Shown here in pieces: positions 27,066-36,394 of a stretch of DNA of 64,000 bases; position 1 is the first letter of the stretch; each line of letters begins with the position of its first letter. Origin of the DNA: Planctomycetota bacterium (GTDB taxonomy: Bacteria; Planctomycetota; UBA1135); the NCBI GenBank assembly GCA_008501825.1, contig QQUA01000017.1, positions 142,620 to 206,619 of the forward strand, read 5' to 3'. The notes below the pieces were generated by a model, which ran no database searches, was not told the DNA's origin, and was given only the letters and a program-made list of their open reading frames with translations. The position numbers were made by a program, and so were the translations under genes.

Positions 27066-28721
27066 CTATTTCAAGTTCAAGCGATTCAAGCGAACCAGCT
27101 CATCGCTTTCTTCACCGGCTCCGTACAAATCCCAGTAAAGCTCGGCTTCGCCTTGTGCCGGGATATTCACTCCAACCATGGCGAAATTGTTGGCCGTGAA
27201 CACCTTGCCAAGCCGATGGAATTGCACCCTCTTGGTGGGAGAAGGCGTTCCTTTTTTGCGATACTCCAGCTCGCCTCGATTGGCCACCGCCAAGCGCAGC
27301 AATCGCCCGGGAGACTTACAATAAGTGATGGCGCTGGTCGTAAGTTGATATACCTTGGCATCCGGATGAGCCCTTCGAGTTAAGCGGAATGAGGCCCCAA
27401 CGTGGACGTCACCACTAAGAATGACAACCGTTTGCTTGCGCTGATGGGAGATTTGGAAAACCTGATCCAGCAGCCAATCCCTTTCCTCCCAATTGCTTTC
27501 ATGCTCCCATCCATCGCGCAAATCATCGGCAATGCCAAGCAAGGGCAGATCCAAGTAATTCGAAACGAAAGACTTTAAGTGAACCACCGGCACCGGAGCC
27601 ACCACGAATAGGACCTTGGCGGAAGCTGCTTTCGGACTCTCCAACCATTTCTCGAAACGTTTCTTTTGCGGAAGGCCGAGAATGCGGGCTTGAGGCGCCT
27701 TGAAGTCTCGCTTGCCGCGCATGTCCAGCACGAAAATTCCCAATCGATCCCATTGAAATGAATAGTCATAAACTCCGTTAGGAGTCTTTGGATTATGTCC
27801 GTGTTGATACTCCTGGTAGACCTGTTTGGCCGCCTGAAACATTCGTCCAGCTAAAGCCAGGTTCTTCTTCTTGTTTTCCCATTCGTACCAGGTATCCAAC
27901 ACATTGGACAATTCACTGTCGGTATAAGAGCCCCAGCCGTCCATGATTTCATGGTCGTCCCAAATCATGTAGGTGGGGAAGCTACGAAATACTCGGCGCA
28001 ATTCCGCGTCGCCCCAATAGCCTCGATAAATGTCCCGGTACCAGGAAAGCATGGCCTGTCGCTGCTCCGCGACCGGCAGCTTCAGAACTTCTTTTTTATG
28101 GCTTTTCAGCCAACTCCAAATATTTACCGAGTCGTCACCATCCGTGTAGACCTGATCGCCACAGCCGAGGACGAAGTCGGCATCCACGGTTTCCAAAATC
28201 TCGCGGAAGAACCGCCACATGTGCATGTTCTTGACTTGTCTGTCCTGAAAAGGCATGTGGCAACTGAAAATCCCGAATCGAATTTTCTCAGCCCCTTCCG
28301 CTTGAGTTCTAAATCGGTGAACTCGATCGCGGCCTACCTCCCAGCGCTCTTCTCGGTCGGCGTCAGCGGAAAAAAGACCGTAGAAATATTCTTTGCCCGC
28401 TTTCAACCCTTCGACTTCAAAAACGTGGGTGGCATCGGTCCCATAGCCGATCTCCTGCCGAAGGACCGCCCCTGGGGTAGGATCTTGCTTCCCGGCAAAC
28501 TGAACCCAACCTTGCCCAAATCCTCCCTTTTGGAATTCCACGGGTTGAAGCCCGCGATCGAAACTTTCCTCACTGACGAAAAGGCAATATTCTCCGGCGG
28601 CATGCACTCGAACCCAAATCTTGGCGCTTTCAGTGGTGGTGTGGCCGACGATGGCAGAGCTGGTCAAACGGAGGCTGGGCCAGGGGCGATCCTCCCGAAA
28701 GGTGAAGGCAAGACGACTCAT
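27066..28721 (-). CDS. PhoD-like metallophosphatase
   Basis: 551 aa from ATG 28721 (an ATG at 28745 would add 8 residues). N-terminal beta-sandwich (IVGHTTTESAKIWVRVHAAGEY), then the metallophosphatase core: LGCGDQVYTDGDD, IWDDHEIMDGWGSY and VILSGDVHVGASF, the DxxH/GDxxY/NDHE/GD.H metal ligands of the alkaline phosphatase D family. No signal or Tat motif is visible at the start, unusual for PhoD enzymes, so it may act in the cytoplasm. It is convergent with the flavoprotein gene (8 bases between stops). Confidence 0.9.
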   Translation of the reverse strand: MSRLAFTFREDRPWPSLRLTSSAIVGHTTTESAKIWVRVHAAGEYCLFVSEESFDRGLQPVEFQKGGFGQGWVQFAGKQDPTPGAVLRQEIGYGTDATHVFEVEGLKAGKEYFYGLFSADADREERWEVGRDRVHRFRTQAEGAEKIRFGIFSCHMPFQDRQVKNMHMWRFFREILETVDADFVLGCGDQVYTDGDDSVNIWSWLKSHKKEVLKLPVAEQRQAMLSWYRDIYRGYWGDAELRRVFRSFPTYMIWDDHEIMDGWGSYTDSELSNVLDTWYEWENKKKNLALAGRMFQAAKQVYQEYQHGHNPKTPNGVYDYSFQWDRLGIFVLDMRGKRDFKAPQARILGLPQKKRFEKWLESPKAASAKVLFVVAPVPVVHLKSFVSNYLDLPLLGIADDLRDGWEHESNWEERDWLLDQVFQISHQRKQTVVILSGDVHVGASFRLTRRAHPDAKVYQLTTSAITYCKSPGRLLRLAVANRGELEYRKKGTPSPTKRVQFHRLGKVFTANNFAMVGVNIPAQGEAELYWDLYGAGEESDELVRLNRLNLK

Positions 28722-28874
28722 GCTTGGGTGCTGGGGCTGGGCCAAATGGCTGGGCTGTAAAGAGAAACGACTTTAAGGAGACTTTCATGCCAACTCAAGC
28801 TGGCCGGCTTGGGGATTTCTTCGAAAATTGTTGAAAGCTACCGCCCCCCACCTGCATTGGCTTGGGCAAAGACC

Positions 28875-31800
28875 ATGAACGGCCTCCCCCATCCCGCCGA
28901 CCTCGAAGCCCTGCTTGCCCACCGAAACTGGGTGAAAGCTCTGGCTCGAAGTTTGGTTGCCGACCCGGCGACGGCGGAGGACGTGGAGCAGCAAACTTGG
29001 CTGATCGCCCTGGAACGACCGCCCAAGCACGGCCGCAACCTCAAAGCCTGGCTGGCTTCGGTGACCCGCAGCGTTGCCGGAGGCACCTGGCGCGATCAGA
29101 AGCAACAACTTCGCAAGACGGAGCGGCTACAGGGACGCCTGGACCACGAGCCAGCCGAAGCTCCGTTAAAGCTGGCGGAACGTCAAGAAACCTTTCGACA
29201 CCTTGCGGCGCTGGTAGCGGAACTCGAAGAACCCTACGGTTCCGCCATCTACTTGCGATATTTCGAAGGACTTTCGGTCAAGGAAGTAGCTCAACAACTT
29301 CAGCTTCCCGCCGCAACGGCACAAACCCACCTTCACCGTGGCGTCGCCTTGTTGCGCAAACGGCTGCAGCTTCGATTCGGTTCCTCATGGAAGAGTCGAT
29401 GCCTGGTCTTTTTGACCCCCATACCTGCGGCAAGCTCAGCCTTGCCTCCTTTGGCCGCCTTGACCATGTCCACCAAAACCAAACTGAGCTTTCTCGCCAC
29501 TCTTCTGCTGTTGCCACTCCTGATCCTGCTCTATCAACAATTGCCGCAGGATCCAAAGCAAGAAATCGCTCCGGAGCTGGAAGGCAATGCGGCCCTTCCC
29601 CCCATCAAGGAAGAACTTTCCGGTATGGCAACCGAGACTCGAAGAATCACTCCCGCATCAGAAAGCGAGCCCTTGGAAAAGGAAGAGGGCAAGCAGGGCG
29701 GTCACTTGGTTCAAGTTTCTTTCGCCGACTCCTTGAAAGCCGCAGCTCATGCTGAAGTCCTATATTTCGACTTGGCCGACGAACGAGCGGCTGCTTGGCG
29801 AAGGGACCAATTCCATGATTGGACCGACCAAGAAACTCTTTTGGATCGATACGGAACCCTATATCGGGCCGATGAGCAAGGGCGGATTCTCCTGCCGCCA
29901 CGGAAAAGCTTTGCCTACATAGGAGCCCGCCTGCCCGGCTTCTTTGCTTCGGTCTATCTTTTGCAGGACCTTCATCGCGAGCCCTATGCTCAAGTCGAGC
30001 TCCTACTCCGACCGGCTCATCACGTCCGGGTGCGAGTCTTGGACAGCTTTCAACAGCCGGTAGAGAACTTTCCCCTGGCCTATCAGTTGTATTACAACGA
30101 AGTGCAGGGCAACAATCTACATCGGGTGCGAACCGGAAAAGACGGGCGAGCGGTTTTTCGGAATTTGCCGGACATCCTCTCTCGTAGTGGAGGATCCTTC
30201 GAACACCGTATCGTTCCGGCGGTACCCTGGCGGAATTCTCCTTTTTTGCGATTCACTCCAGAAAAGCTTCCTGAAAAAGAGTGGTTGATTCAACTGCCAC
30301 CTATGGGAAGCGTACAAGTGCACTGCTTCGACGCCCAAGGGAAAGCGGTGTCGAACGGAACGGTGATTCACTTGCAGGCCAGGGGAGAGCCTCGAAATTC
30401 CGGCTTTGAAATCCAATCCCCGCTTGGCCACACCATGGCTTATCTGGATGGAGGTCAAACGGTGTTCCCATTTGTGGAAGTTGGGTTGGAAATCACCGCC
30501 GCTTTCCGGCCGGCCGGTTCAAAAGACTATCGATTCGTTCACGGTCGGGGGCCGATGCGCGCCAACGACCAAGCAAAACTGGAGATTTATGCCGCCGCCC
30601 CCGTGCCTCCCGTTCGTGCGCGCCTTGTGACCGTCAATGGAAATCCAATTCGACATCAAACGGTTGAATTGGAATTTTTCGATCGCGACCATGCCGGCGA
30701 TGCCTACAACCATGGAATCCGTCTGGCCAGCAATGAAAACGGGGAAATTGAATTTCAACCTCCCCTTTCCGATGACCAGGATCAAGCCACAATATCTGCT
30801 TTAGTGGTCATTCCGGAAGGAGGCTCGAAAGCGGGACAGCTTCATTGGAGCACCACCGAGTTCAAAATCCAACGCCAAGGCTCGCCGGTGGAACTGGAGG
30901 ATTGGATCGTCGGGCCGGAGTTGGTCGCCGGAGGCTTGGTTACAGATCATCGAAAACAGCCGAAGTCCGGTGTCGAGATGGTTTTGAAACTGGCCTGGTT
31001 ACCCAAGGAGCCTTTGCACGAGAAGCTGGATCGCCCCCGCTATCTTTTCACTAGAACCGATGATTCCGGAAGGTTCGCGTTCCATGGTTGCCGGCCGGCA
31101 AACTTGGAGGATTGCCAGATCTTCGTAGAGACTAAAGAAGGAGCTGTACTCAGCCATCCTGAAAGCCACGCCATTCGCCTCGGAGCTGACGATCATGACT
31201 TTGTGATCGAACCCCAAACCATCGTGGAAGGGCGGATCCTCTGCGATTCCGATATTCCCCTGCAACGCTTGCGACTTCGATTGGAAGTGGAAGACGCAAC
31301 AGGGAAGTGGTCCCGTTTCCCTGAATTGGAGTCGGAAACCGGCCGATTTCAATTCATCCTTCCTTCGGACGGCAAGGGCTTCCTAGTTTTGGAAGCACTG
31401 AGTTCAGGAGAGAGTCTGGCGACTTCGGATACTTTCGATTTCGCCCAAGCAGATTTGAAATCCTTGGGTTGGCAGGAACTGGATCTTCGACATCAACTTT
31501 TCGTTCACCGCATCACCGCCGTCGGAACCAAGGGCGAGGTCGATTCGCCGCTAAAGGTCGTCTTTCCGGAAGTGTCCGAGAATTGGATTCGGCACCTCCC
31601 CAACCCCTTTTCCTCCATCAGCCGTTCTCCTCAGCAACGAATTCAAATATCCGCTTCCGGTTACCGGCCTCAAGAAATTTTGGCCCGCGGTACCTCCGAA
31701 GTTTGGCTGCCGGACGCGATCCGGATTCAAGTTTGGCTGCCGGAGAACCTTCAATGGCCCGATCCTGAAGGTTGGAGCATAGTTGCAACCCGTTTCGTTT

Positions 31801-32102
31801 CTGGCCGGCCGACTCAGCCAACCATGGTCGGCCCCATTCAAGCTTCTATGGAAGGCGAGAACCCAAGTGCTTGGCTGTCCCTGCCGTCAGAGGGATCGTG
31901 GCAGCTCGCCTTGCAGTATCAACCGGTAAACCCGGAAACTCAAAAGCGAGTAGGCTTTCGCATTTTCGCCGGCGATCCGAAGGCTTCCAGTCAGGAAGTT
32001 CTGGTCCGGGATACCCAAGAAGCGCAAGCATGGGAATGGGTGGTCAGCCAACAAGAGATCGACAAGGTCATCGCCAGTGCCCAGGAATTTTGGGACCGGT
32101 AG
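28875..32102 (+). CDS. ECF sigma factor fused to a membrane helix and large extracytoplasmic CarboxypepD_reg-like region
   Basis: 1075 aa from ATG 28875. Residues about 10-78 are sigma region 2 (TAEDVEQQTWLIAL) and about 105-165 region 4 with a helix-turn-helix (LSVKEVAQQLQLPAATAQTHL). A Pro/Ala hydrophobic linker follows, then one clear membrane helix at about 203-221 (LSFLATLLLLPLLILLY). Roughly 850 residues follow, predicted outside the membrane, made of repeated beta-sandwich units of the carboxypeptidase-regulatory type, such as VRVRVLDSFQQPVEN ... GKDGRAVFRNLP, VRARLVTVNGNPIRHQ and VEGRILCDSDIPLQ. The reading frame is open throughout, without a stop at the junction. Probably a membrane-tethered sigma factor that senses envelope or extracellular signals and releases or exposes the sigma part. 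No separate anti-sigma gene is adjacent. Confidence 0.85.
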   Translation: MNGLPHPADLEALLAHRNWVKALARSLVADPATAEDVEQQTWLIALERPPKHGRNLKAWLASVTRSVAGGTWRDQKQQLRKTERLQGRLDHEPAEAPLKLAERQETFRHLAALVAELEEPYGSAIYLRYFEGLSVKEVAQQLQLPAATAQTHLHRGVALLRKRLQLRFGSSWKSRCLVFLTPIPAASSALPPLAALTMSTKTKLSFLATLLLLPLLILLYQQLPQDPKQEIAPELEGNAALPPIKEELSGMATETRRITPASESEPLEKEEGKQGGHLVQVSFADSLKAAAHAEVLYFDLADERAAAWRRDQFHDWTDQETLLDRYGTLYRADEQGRILLPPRKSFAYIGARLPGFFASVYLLQDLHREPYAQVELLLRPAHHVRVRVLDSFQQPVENFPLAYQLYYNEVQGNNLHRVRTGKDGRAVFRNLPDILSRSGGSFEHRIVPAVPWRNSPFLRFTPEKLPEKEWLIQLPPMGSVQVHCFDAQGKAVSNGTVIHLQARGEPRNSGFEIQSPLGHTMAYLDGGQTVFPFVEVGLEITAAFRPAGSKDYRFVHGRGPMRANDQAKLEIYAAAPVPPVRARLVTVNGNPIRHQTVELEFFDRDHAGDAYNHGIRLASNENGEIEFQPPLSDDQDQATISALVVIPEGGSKAGQLHWSTTEFKIQRQGSPVELEDWIVGPELVAGGLVTDHRKQPKSGVEMVLKLAWLPKEPLHEKLDRPRYLFTRTDDSGRFAFHGCRPANLEDCQIFVETKEGAVLSHPESHAIRLGADDHDFVIEPQTIVEGRILCDSDIPLQRLRLRLEVEDATGKWSRFPELESETGRFQFILPSDGKGFLVLEALSSGESLATSDTFDFAQADLKSLGWQELDLRHQLFVHRITAVGTKGEVDSPLKVVFPEVSENWIRHLPNPFSSISRSPQQRIQISASGYRPQEILARGTSEVWLPDAIRIQVWLPENLQWPDPEGWSIVATRFVSGRPTQPTMVGPIQASMEGENPSAWLSLPSEGSWQLALQYQPVNPETQKRVGFRIFAGDPKASSQEVLVRDTQEAQAWEWVVSQQEIDKVIASAQEFWDR

Positions 32103-32110
32103 TGCGGGAT

Positions 32111-33082
32111 TTAGCTCCAAGCGAAATCGTCATCGAAACGGTATTCCTGAAGATCGGCGTCCAAGCGGACCACTGAATCGGCATAAGAATGGCGGAATTC
32201 AGGAAAGGATTCCGGATGCAAACAGGCCGCCAGGATTTCCAGGCTGTCGAGGATCCTCGGCCCGGAACGGTTGAAATAAGCATTGCCGTCGGCCAAATAA
32301 ACCCTTCCTGCAGCCACCGCAGGCCAACGGTCCCACGGCAGCAGGCGGGGTAGATCGGCCAGCTCCTTTCGACTTCGCTGCAATGAAAAGCCGCAGGGTT
32401 TCAGCACCAAAACATCCGGTTGCAAGTCGGCCAACTCGGCATGGCTGAGTTGCGGACTGAGTTGGCCAGCTTCCGCTCCCAACGGAATTCCGCCGGCCAG
32501 TTGAATCATTTCCGGCATCCAAGTCCCGCCCAGCAGAGTCGGTTCCAGCCATTCGATGGTAACCACCTTCGGCCGCAACTCGATTTCCTTCACCTTGGCT
32601 TCAATTCGAGCCATTCTTGTTTTCAAATCGGCCAGGGTGGCTTGACCTTCTTTTTGCCGCCCGGCAGCCTCGGCGATGCGACTCAGGTCCTGAAAAATAT
32701 CCTGCAATCGCGTCGGGTGCAGGCGCACGATCTTGACTTCGGAGCGCCTCAAATCCCGCAAGGCTTGCTCGACGTCGTCGAAAGACAAAGCGCAAACCTT
32801 GCACAAATCTTGAGTAAGCACCAGATCGAAAGATAGCTCCTGCAAGGCGTCCAGATCGAGGTGATAAATCGACAAAGTCTCCGCCACCATGCTTCGGATC
32901 GAACGATCGATGGCGAGACTGTCCGGATCCATGCTCAAGCGGGCGCGACTGACCACCGGCCGGTCCAAAATGGCGGGCGGATAATCGCATTCGTGAGAAC
33001 GGCCGACCAACTGCTCTTGGGCTCCCACAAAGCAGACCATTTCGGTGGCTGAGGGCAATAAGGAAAGAATTCTAGGACGCAC
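32111..33082 (-). CDS. BtuF-like cobalamin/metal-chelate binding protein without signal peptide
   Basis: 323 aa, fold of class III periplasmic binding proteins: RILSLLPSATEMVCFVGAQEQLVGRSHECDYP, LVLTQDLCKVCA, a long central helix (about 130-170) and DVLVLKPCGFSL. These are typical of BtuF/vitamin-B12-binding or siderophore-binding proteins, but the N-terminus lacks an export signal. Such leaderless versions are frequent and may act as cytosolic corrinoid binding proteins. No BtuC/BtuD genes are nearby. It is 10 bases downstream of the esterase gene on the same strand. Confidence 0.82.
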   Translation of the reverse strand: MRPRILSLLPSATEMVCFVGAQEQLVGRSHECDYPPAILDRPVVSRARLSMDPDSLAIDRSIRSMVAETLSIYHLDLDALQELSFDLVLTQDLCKVCALSFDDVEQALRDLRRSEVKIVRLHPTRLQDIFQDLSRIAEAAGRQKEGQATLADLKTRMARIEAKVKEIELRPKVVTIEWLEPTLLGGTWMPEMIQLAGGIPLGAEAGQLSPQLSHAELADLQPDVLVLKPCGFSLQRSRKELADLPRLLPWDRWPAVAAGRVYLADGNAYFNRSGPRILDSLEILAACLHPESFPEFRHSYADSVVRLDADLQEYRFDDDFAWS

Positions 33083-33092
33083 GTTTCTCTCC

Positions 33093-34103
33093 TTACAAGG
33101 CGCTAAACAAGCGTGGCAAACTCACCTCGTACCGGAAGTCCATGTTGAAGTGTCCCCCATCGAAAAATTCGGCGTGATGAGCAATTTCCAAATCGCGCAA
33201 ACGGGGCAAGAGTCGCCGCAATCCCCACTGCAAGGCGAATTCATCGCGCTCACCGGCATCCAGATAAAGAGCTTTCAAACCTCGCAAAGCGTCCGCTTTC
33301 TCCGGGTCGAACACCATGTGCAGAGGATCGTGCTGCAACCAGCGGGCAAAAACTTCCTGGTCCGGTTCGCCGGTCTCCAAATCGAAAGGTAAATCCACTC
33401 CCATATCGCTTTCGAGGTTGGGCGAGTAGCACGAAGCCATCGCCAAGACGTCAATGGCATGGATCTCGGGAGTTCCGATGTTCAGATTTGGCAAAGCTTC
33501 CAGAAAAGCCTGGGGGCCTCCATGTTGGCGATAGACGTTAAGAGCAGCGGGAAAATCGCGGAAATACCCATATTCGAAGCCCATGTCGCCGGCGTGGCTG
33601 CCGGCAGCGGCGAAGAAACCCGGATTGCGCATGGCCAAAGTCAACGCTCCATAACCGCCGGAAGATTTACCGATGACGATGCGGCCATCGGCGCCGCCGC
33701 AACCGTGTTGTCCCTCGATGGAAGGAACCAACTCCTGAAGGAGATGGTCTTCATAAGCGCCGGTTGCCGGCGAGTTCATGTACTGGCTGCCGCCGTAACG
33801 AGTTTCGCAAGACGGCCACAGATACACCGCGGGAGGCAACTTGCCCTCGGCGGTTAAGCGGTCCAGGCGCTCGGGCAAGTTTTCCGACCACATGGCCACG
33901 TTCATCACCCTCGGCCCGGTGCCGGTAAATCCGACCAGAATCAGCACCAGCGGCAGGTCGGAGGCGCCGTCCTTGGGCATGAGCAAGGGACACTGGCGAA
34001 CGTGAGGATCGCCCAGCGGATTTCCCCGCAGAACCTGGCTATGGTGAGTGTAAAGGCTCAGCCGGCTTCCGCCGGGCAAGTCTCGTTCGTACCGACAGTC
34101 CAT
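33093..34103 (-). CDS. Esterase D-like alpha/beta-hydrolase
   Basis: 336 aa. The nucleophile elbow is GKSSGG with Ser147 (family form GxSxG), and SCETRYGGSQYMNS plus LPLVLILVGFTGTG precede it as in putative esterases of the PF00756 (esterase D/S-formylglutathione hydrolase-like) group. Near the C-terminus, YLDAGERDEFALQWG and FFDGGHFNMDFRY supply the acid and His. No signal peptide is seen. It is divergent from the AIM24 gene with 20 bases between starts, and probably co-transcribed with the BtuF-like gene downstream. Confidence 0.85.
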   Translation of the reverse strand: MDCRYERDLPGGSRLSLYTHHSQVLRGNPLGDPHVRQCPLLMPKDGASDLPLVLILVGFTGTGPRVMNVAMWSENLPERLDRLTAEGKLPPAVYLWPSCETRYGGSQYMNSPATGAYEDHLLQELVPSIEGQHGCGGADGRIVIGKSSGGYGALTLAMRNPGFFAAAGSHAGDMGFEYGYFRDFPAALNVYRQHGGPQAFLEALPNLNIGTPEIHAIDVLAMASCYSPNLESDMGVDLPFDLETGEPDQEVFARWLQHDPLHMVFDPEKADALRGLKALYLDAGERDEFALQWGLRRLLPRLRDLEIAHHAEFFDGGHFNMDFRYEVSLPRLFSAL

Positions 34104-34123
34104 AGCCGTAGCATAGGCCCGTC

Positions 34124-34957
34124 ATGACTCAACCGCCTCCTCCGCCTCCGCCCTACCGGGAAAGTGTCTACCGCCGCCGGGCTCACGAGATCGACTTTCG
34201 CATTCACGGCGACGACCTTCAGTACGTGGAAATCGACCTGGATCCCGGCGAGGCCGCAGTGGCCGAAGCCGGCGCCATGTTGTTCATGACCGACGGCGTG
34301 GAGATGAATACGGTGTTCGGCGACGCCAGTGAACAGCAAGGCGGCTTCTTCGGCAAACTGGTCGGGGCCGGCAAACGCTTGCTCACCGGTGAGTCTCTGT
34401 TCATGACCGTATTCGAAGCCACCGGCCGCAGGGTTGAAACCGTGGCCTTCGCCGCTCCCTTCGCCGGCAAAATCGTTGAAGCCGATCTGATGGAGTTGGG
34501 CGGCGAGATCTTGTGCCAGAAGGATTCCTTCCTGTGCGGGGCGAAAGGCATCGCCATCGACATCGCCTTTACCAAGCGTCTCGGCACCGGCTTCTTCGGA
34601 GGCGAGGGATTTATTTTGCAGCGCATTCGCGGAGACGGCTTGGCCTTCCTGCACGCCGGTGGAACGGTAACCCGGCGCACCTTGGCCGCCGGCGAACGCC
34701 TCAAGGTCGATACCGGCTGTCTGGTCGCCTTCCAACCGTCGGTGGATTACGACATCGAATTCGTCGGCGGGATCAAAAACACCTTGTTCGGCGGAGAAGG
34801 CTTGTTCTTCGCCACCATGACCGGTCCCGGGGACGTTTGGCTGCAATCGCTGCCGCTTTCCCGCTTGGCCAACCGCCTGGCCGGCGCCTTTGCTTCCCGC
34901 AAGGGCGAAGGATCCCTTCTCGGCGGCCTCGGAGATCTCTTGGACGGGCGGGAGTAA
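34124..34957 (+). CDS. AIM24/TIGR00266-family protein
   Basis: 277 aa, with a polyproline start (PPPPPPPYRES) followed by beta-rich repeats: AVAEAGAMLFMTDGVEMNTVFG, GKLVGAGKRLLTGESLFMTVFEATG, and later AFQPSVDYDIEFVGGIKNTLFGGEGLFFATMTGPGDVWLQSLP. This is the tryptophan-RNA-binding-attenuator-like beta-helix fold of the TIGR00266/AIM24 family, whose role is unknown. The final part (LANRLAGAFASRKGEGSLLGGLGDLLDG) is Gly-rich. It is monocistronic, with a terminator-like hairpin after it. Confidence 0.9.
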   Translation: MTQPPPPPPPYRESVYRRRAHEIDFRIHGDDLQYVEIDLDPGEAAVAEAGAMLFMTDGVEMNTVFGDASEQQGGFFGKLVGAGKRLLTGESLFMTVFEATGRRVETVAFAAPFAGKIVEADLMELGGEILCQKDSFLCGAKGIAIDIAFTKRLGTGFFGGEGFILQRIRGDGLAFLHAGGTVTRRTLAAGERLKVDTGCLVAFQPSVDYDIEFVGGIKNTLFGGEGLFFATMTGPGDVWLQSLPLSRLANRLAGAFASRKGEGSLLGGLGDLLDGRE

Positions 34958-34976
34958 ACTTCCTTCCCGTTCAACT

Positions 34977-35013
34977 CAGCCCGCTGCCGCGATGAATTCG
35001 AGGCAGCGGGCTG
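34977..35013 (+). terminator. Hairpin after the AIM24 gene
   Basis: A perfect 12-bp stem (CAGCCCGCTGCC at 34977-34988 with GGCAGCGGGCTG at 35002-35013, 13-base loop). There is no T-run after it, so termination may need Rho or be weak; it ends 14 bases before the next ATG. Confidence 0.5.
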
Positions 35014-35027
35014 GCTGAATCTCAAAA

Positions 35028-35852
35028 ATGAAAGCTACTTGCCTTAAGTTTTTTTGGATGTTTGCTTTGACAACGGGTATTGCTTGCGGTCACCTGCCTG
35101 CAAGCAAGGAATCCGATACAGGTAGCCGGCTCTATGCTCAAAGTATGACTCAACTCGCTCCTGCCAAACCCATTCCGAGGGCGATTCCAAGAGATCCAGT
35201 GGATCCCTCGTGTTTGAAATTGCAGGGAACCGTATACGAAACGCCTCGTGGCTTAATTGAAGCCACTCTGAATCCGGGTTTATCCGAACTTACCATCCTT
35301 CGGCATTATGGTCGACACAGTGGGAGTTGGACCTTTGATCTTGCAACCCAGCAGGAAGGCACTTTCCGTCCGCTCTGCATGGTCGGAGGAGAATCTCAGA
35401 ATTTGTTCCTCGCCGGCACGATTCGTGAGACTTCCGAGTCCATCATTTATAGTTTCGACTTAGATTGGAACGGAGCCGATCCAAAACTAACTCCAAAAGT
35501 CCTTTACCGAGGAAGCGCATTTGGAGATGTCGTTTCCATAGCCAATGTGAAGGAGCTCAACGGTTCCCTTGTCGACTTTGACTTCAGTCATGCTTCTTTG
35601 GCTTACCTAAGAATCTCTGATGGAACCATAACTCCGATTGCTTCATATCCTCAGTATCCGGAACTGATTCAGGTGTTTGGCCTTTCGATCGATTACTACA
35701 AGGCCGACCCGATCAAGGGATTTGAAGCTGGAGTGTGGATCACCCTGCAACCGGGGCAAGAAGTGGAGCATGTGCCCTCTACCGGTACATTTACCGTTAA
35801 CGTAGTCGATGATTTAGGCGATGGAGTTCTTGAGGAATATTGGGTGGATTGA
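35028..35852 (+). CDS. Orphan lipoprotein, function unknown
   Basis: 274 aa with a signal ending TTGIAC (Cys20 lipobox). The mature part has beta-strand-like blocks (GRHSGSWTFDLATQQEGTF, NLFLAGTIRETSESIIYSFDLDWNG) and no family I recognise. Base composition is more AT-rich than in the genes to the left. Together with the next two genes it forms a run of three orphan exported or anchored proteins, all on the same strand. Confidence 0.7.
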   Translation: MKATCLKFFWMFALTTGIACGHLPASKESDTGSRLYAQSMTQLAPAKPIPRAIPRDPVDPSCLKLQGTVYETPRGLIEATLNPGLSELTILRHYGRHSGSWTFDLATQQEGTFRPLCMVGGESQNLFLAGTIRETSESIIYSFDLDWNGADPKLTPKVLYRGSAFGDVVSIANVKELNGSLVDFDFSHASLAYLRISDGTITPIASYPQYPELIQVFGLSIDYYKADPIKGFEAGVWITLQPGQEVEHVPSTGTFTVNVVDDLGDGVLEEYWVD

Positions 35853-35884
35853 ATCTTCGAATTTGCAATTAATCTCCCCTTGAA

Positions 35885-35921
35885 CTTGGAAAAAGTTTTC
35901 TGTTACCTAATTTTTTCCAAG
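35885..35921. repeat. AT-rich hairpin between two orphan genes
   Basis: CTTGGAAAAA at 35885-35894 pairs perfectly with TTTTTCCAAG at 35912-35921 (17-base loop). It could end the upstream transcript or be a regulatory site. The remainder of this 120-base gap shows nothing recognisable. Confidence 0.4.
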
Positions 35922-35974
35922 GATAATTCAATTCGCCGCGTCAAGCGGATGACCTCAAAACCTTTTTTAGGAGT

Positions 35975-36343
35975 TTGCAAACGCTAGCCAAAGCTAGTTT
36001 GTTGCTTTTCATGCTCTTCGGCCTGTTGGCTCTGAGCGCACCTTTGAGTAGTCAATGCGGTCCTTCCGAACTGCTGATCGAAGATCAGACATGTCTCTTG
36101 GTTGGAACGATTCTCAGCGGATCGGATGCTGACGGGAACGGAGTCAACGATTCCTGGGAAATCGACCTTAATAGAGACAAGAAGTCCGACGCCACCCTGA
36201 CGACTTCGGCGGGCCAGGAAATAAATTTAAGCAAACTCATTTGTTGGGACATGCACGTCGATGTTCGAGTCAAAAAATGGAAGAAAAGCGATAACGGCAA
36301 TGGAAGCTACGAAGTAGCAAAGTGGGAAAGACTCGTACTGTAA
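35975..36343 (+). CDS. Small secreted protein with tandem EF-hand-like calcium loops
   Basis: 122 aa if read from TTG 35975, which sits one base behind AGGAG; the next candidate is ATG 36011. Neither start is ideal: the first has too tight a ribosome-binding-site spacing, the second none. A signal peptide (hydrophobic to about residue 27, ending SAPLSSQ) is present either way. DADGNGVNDSWEIDLNRDKKSD at about 51-72 resembles the calcium-binding loops of dockerin/TSP3-type repeats (Asp at positions 1, 3, 5, 9). The rest is not recognised. A perfect hairpin begins 20 bases after its stop. Confidence 0.6.
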   Translation: MQTLAKASLLLFMLFGLLALSAPLSSQCGPSELLIEDQTCLLVGTILSGSDADGNGVNDSWEIDLNRDKKSDATLTTSAGQEINLSKLICWDMHVDVRVKKWKKSDNGNGSYEVAKWERLVL

Positions 36344-36362
36344 GCCCAAGATGACTTCCTTT

Positions 36363-36390
36363 GGGAAAGCCCGAAGAATCGGGCTTTCCC
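36363..36390. terminator. Perfect 12-bp hairpin with tetraloop abutting the next start codon
   Basis: GGGAAAGCCCGA (36363-36374) and TCGGGCTTTCCC (36379-36390) are exactly complementary around an AGAA loop. No T-run follows. It ends 4 bases before the ATG at 36395, where the ribosome-binding site of that gene should be. Confidence 0.5.
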
Positions 36391-36394
36391 ATCA

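Noticed and set aside
31700..31745. Repeated GTTTGGCTGCCGGA within the sigma-fusion gene
   Set aside because: It encodes two similar in-frame VWLPD/VWLPE turns and fits beta-sandwich repetition, so it is not a mobile or regulatory repeat.
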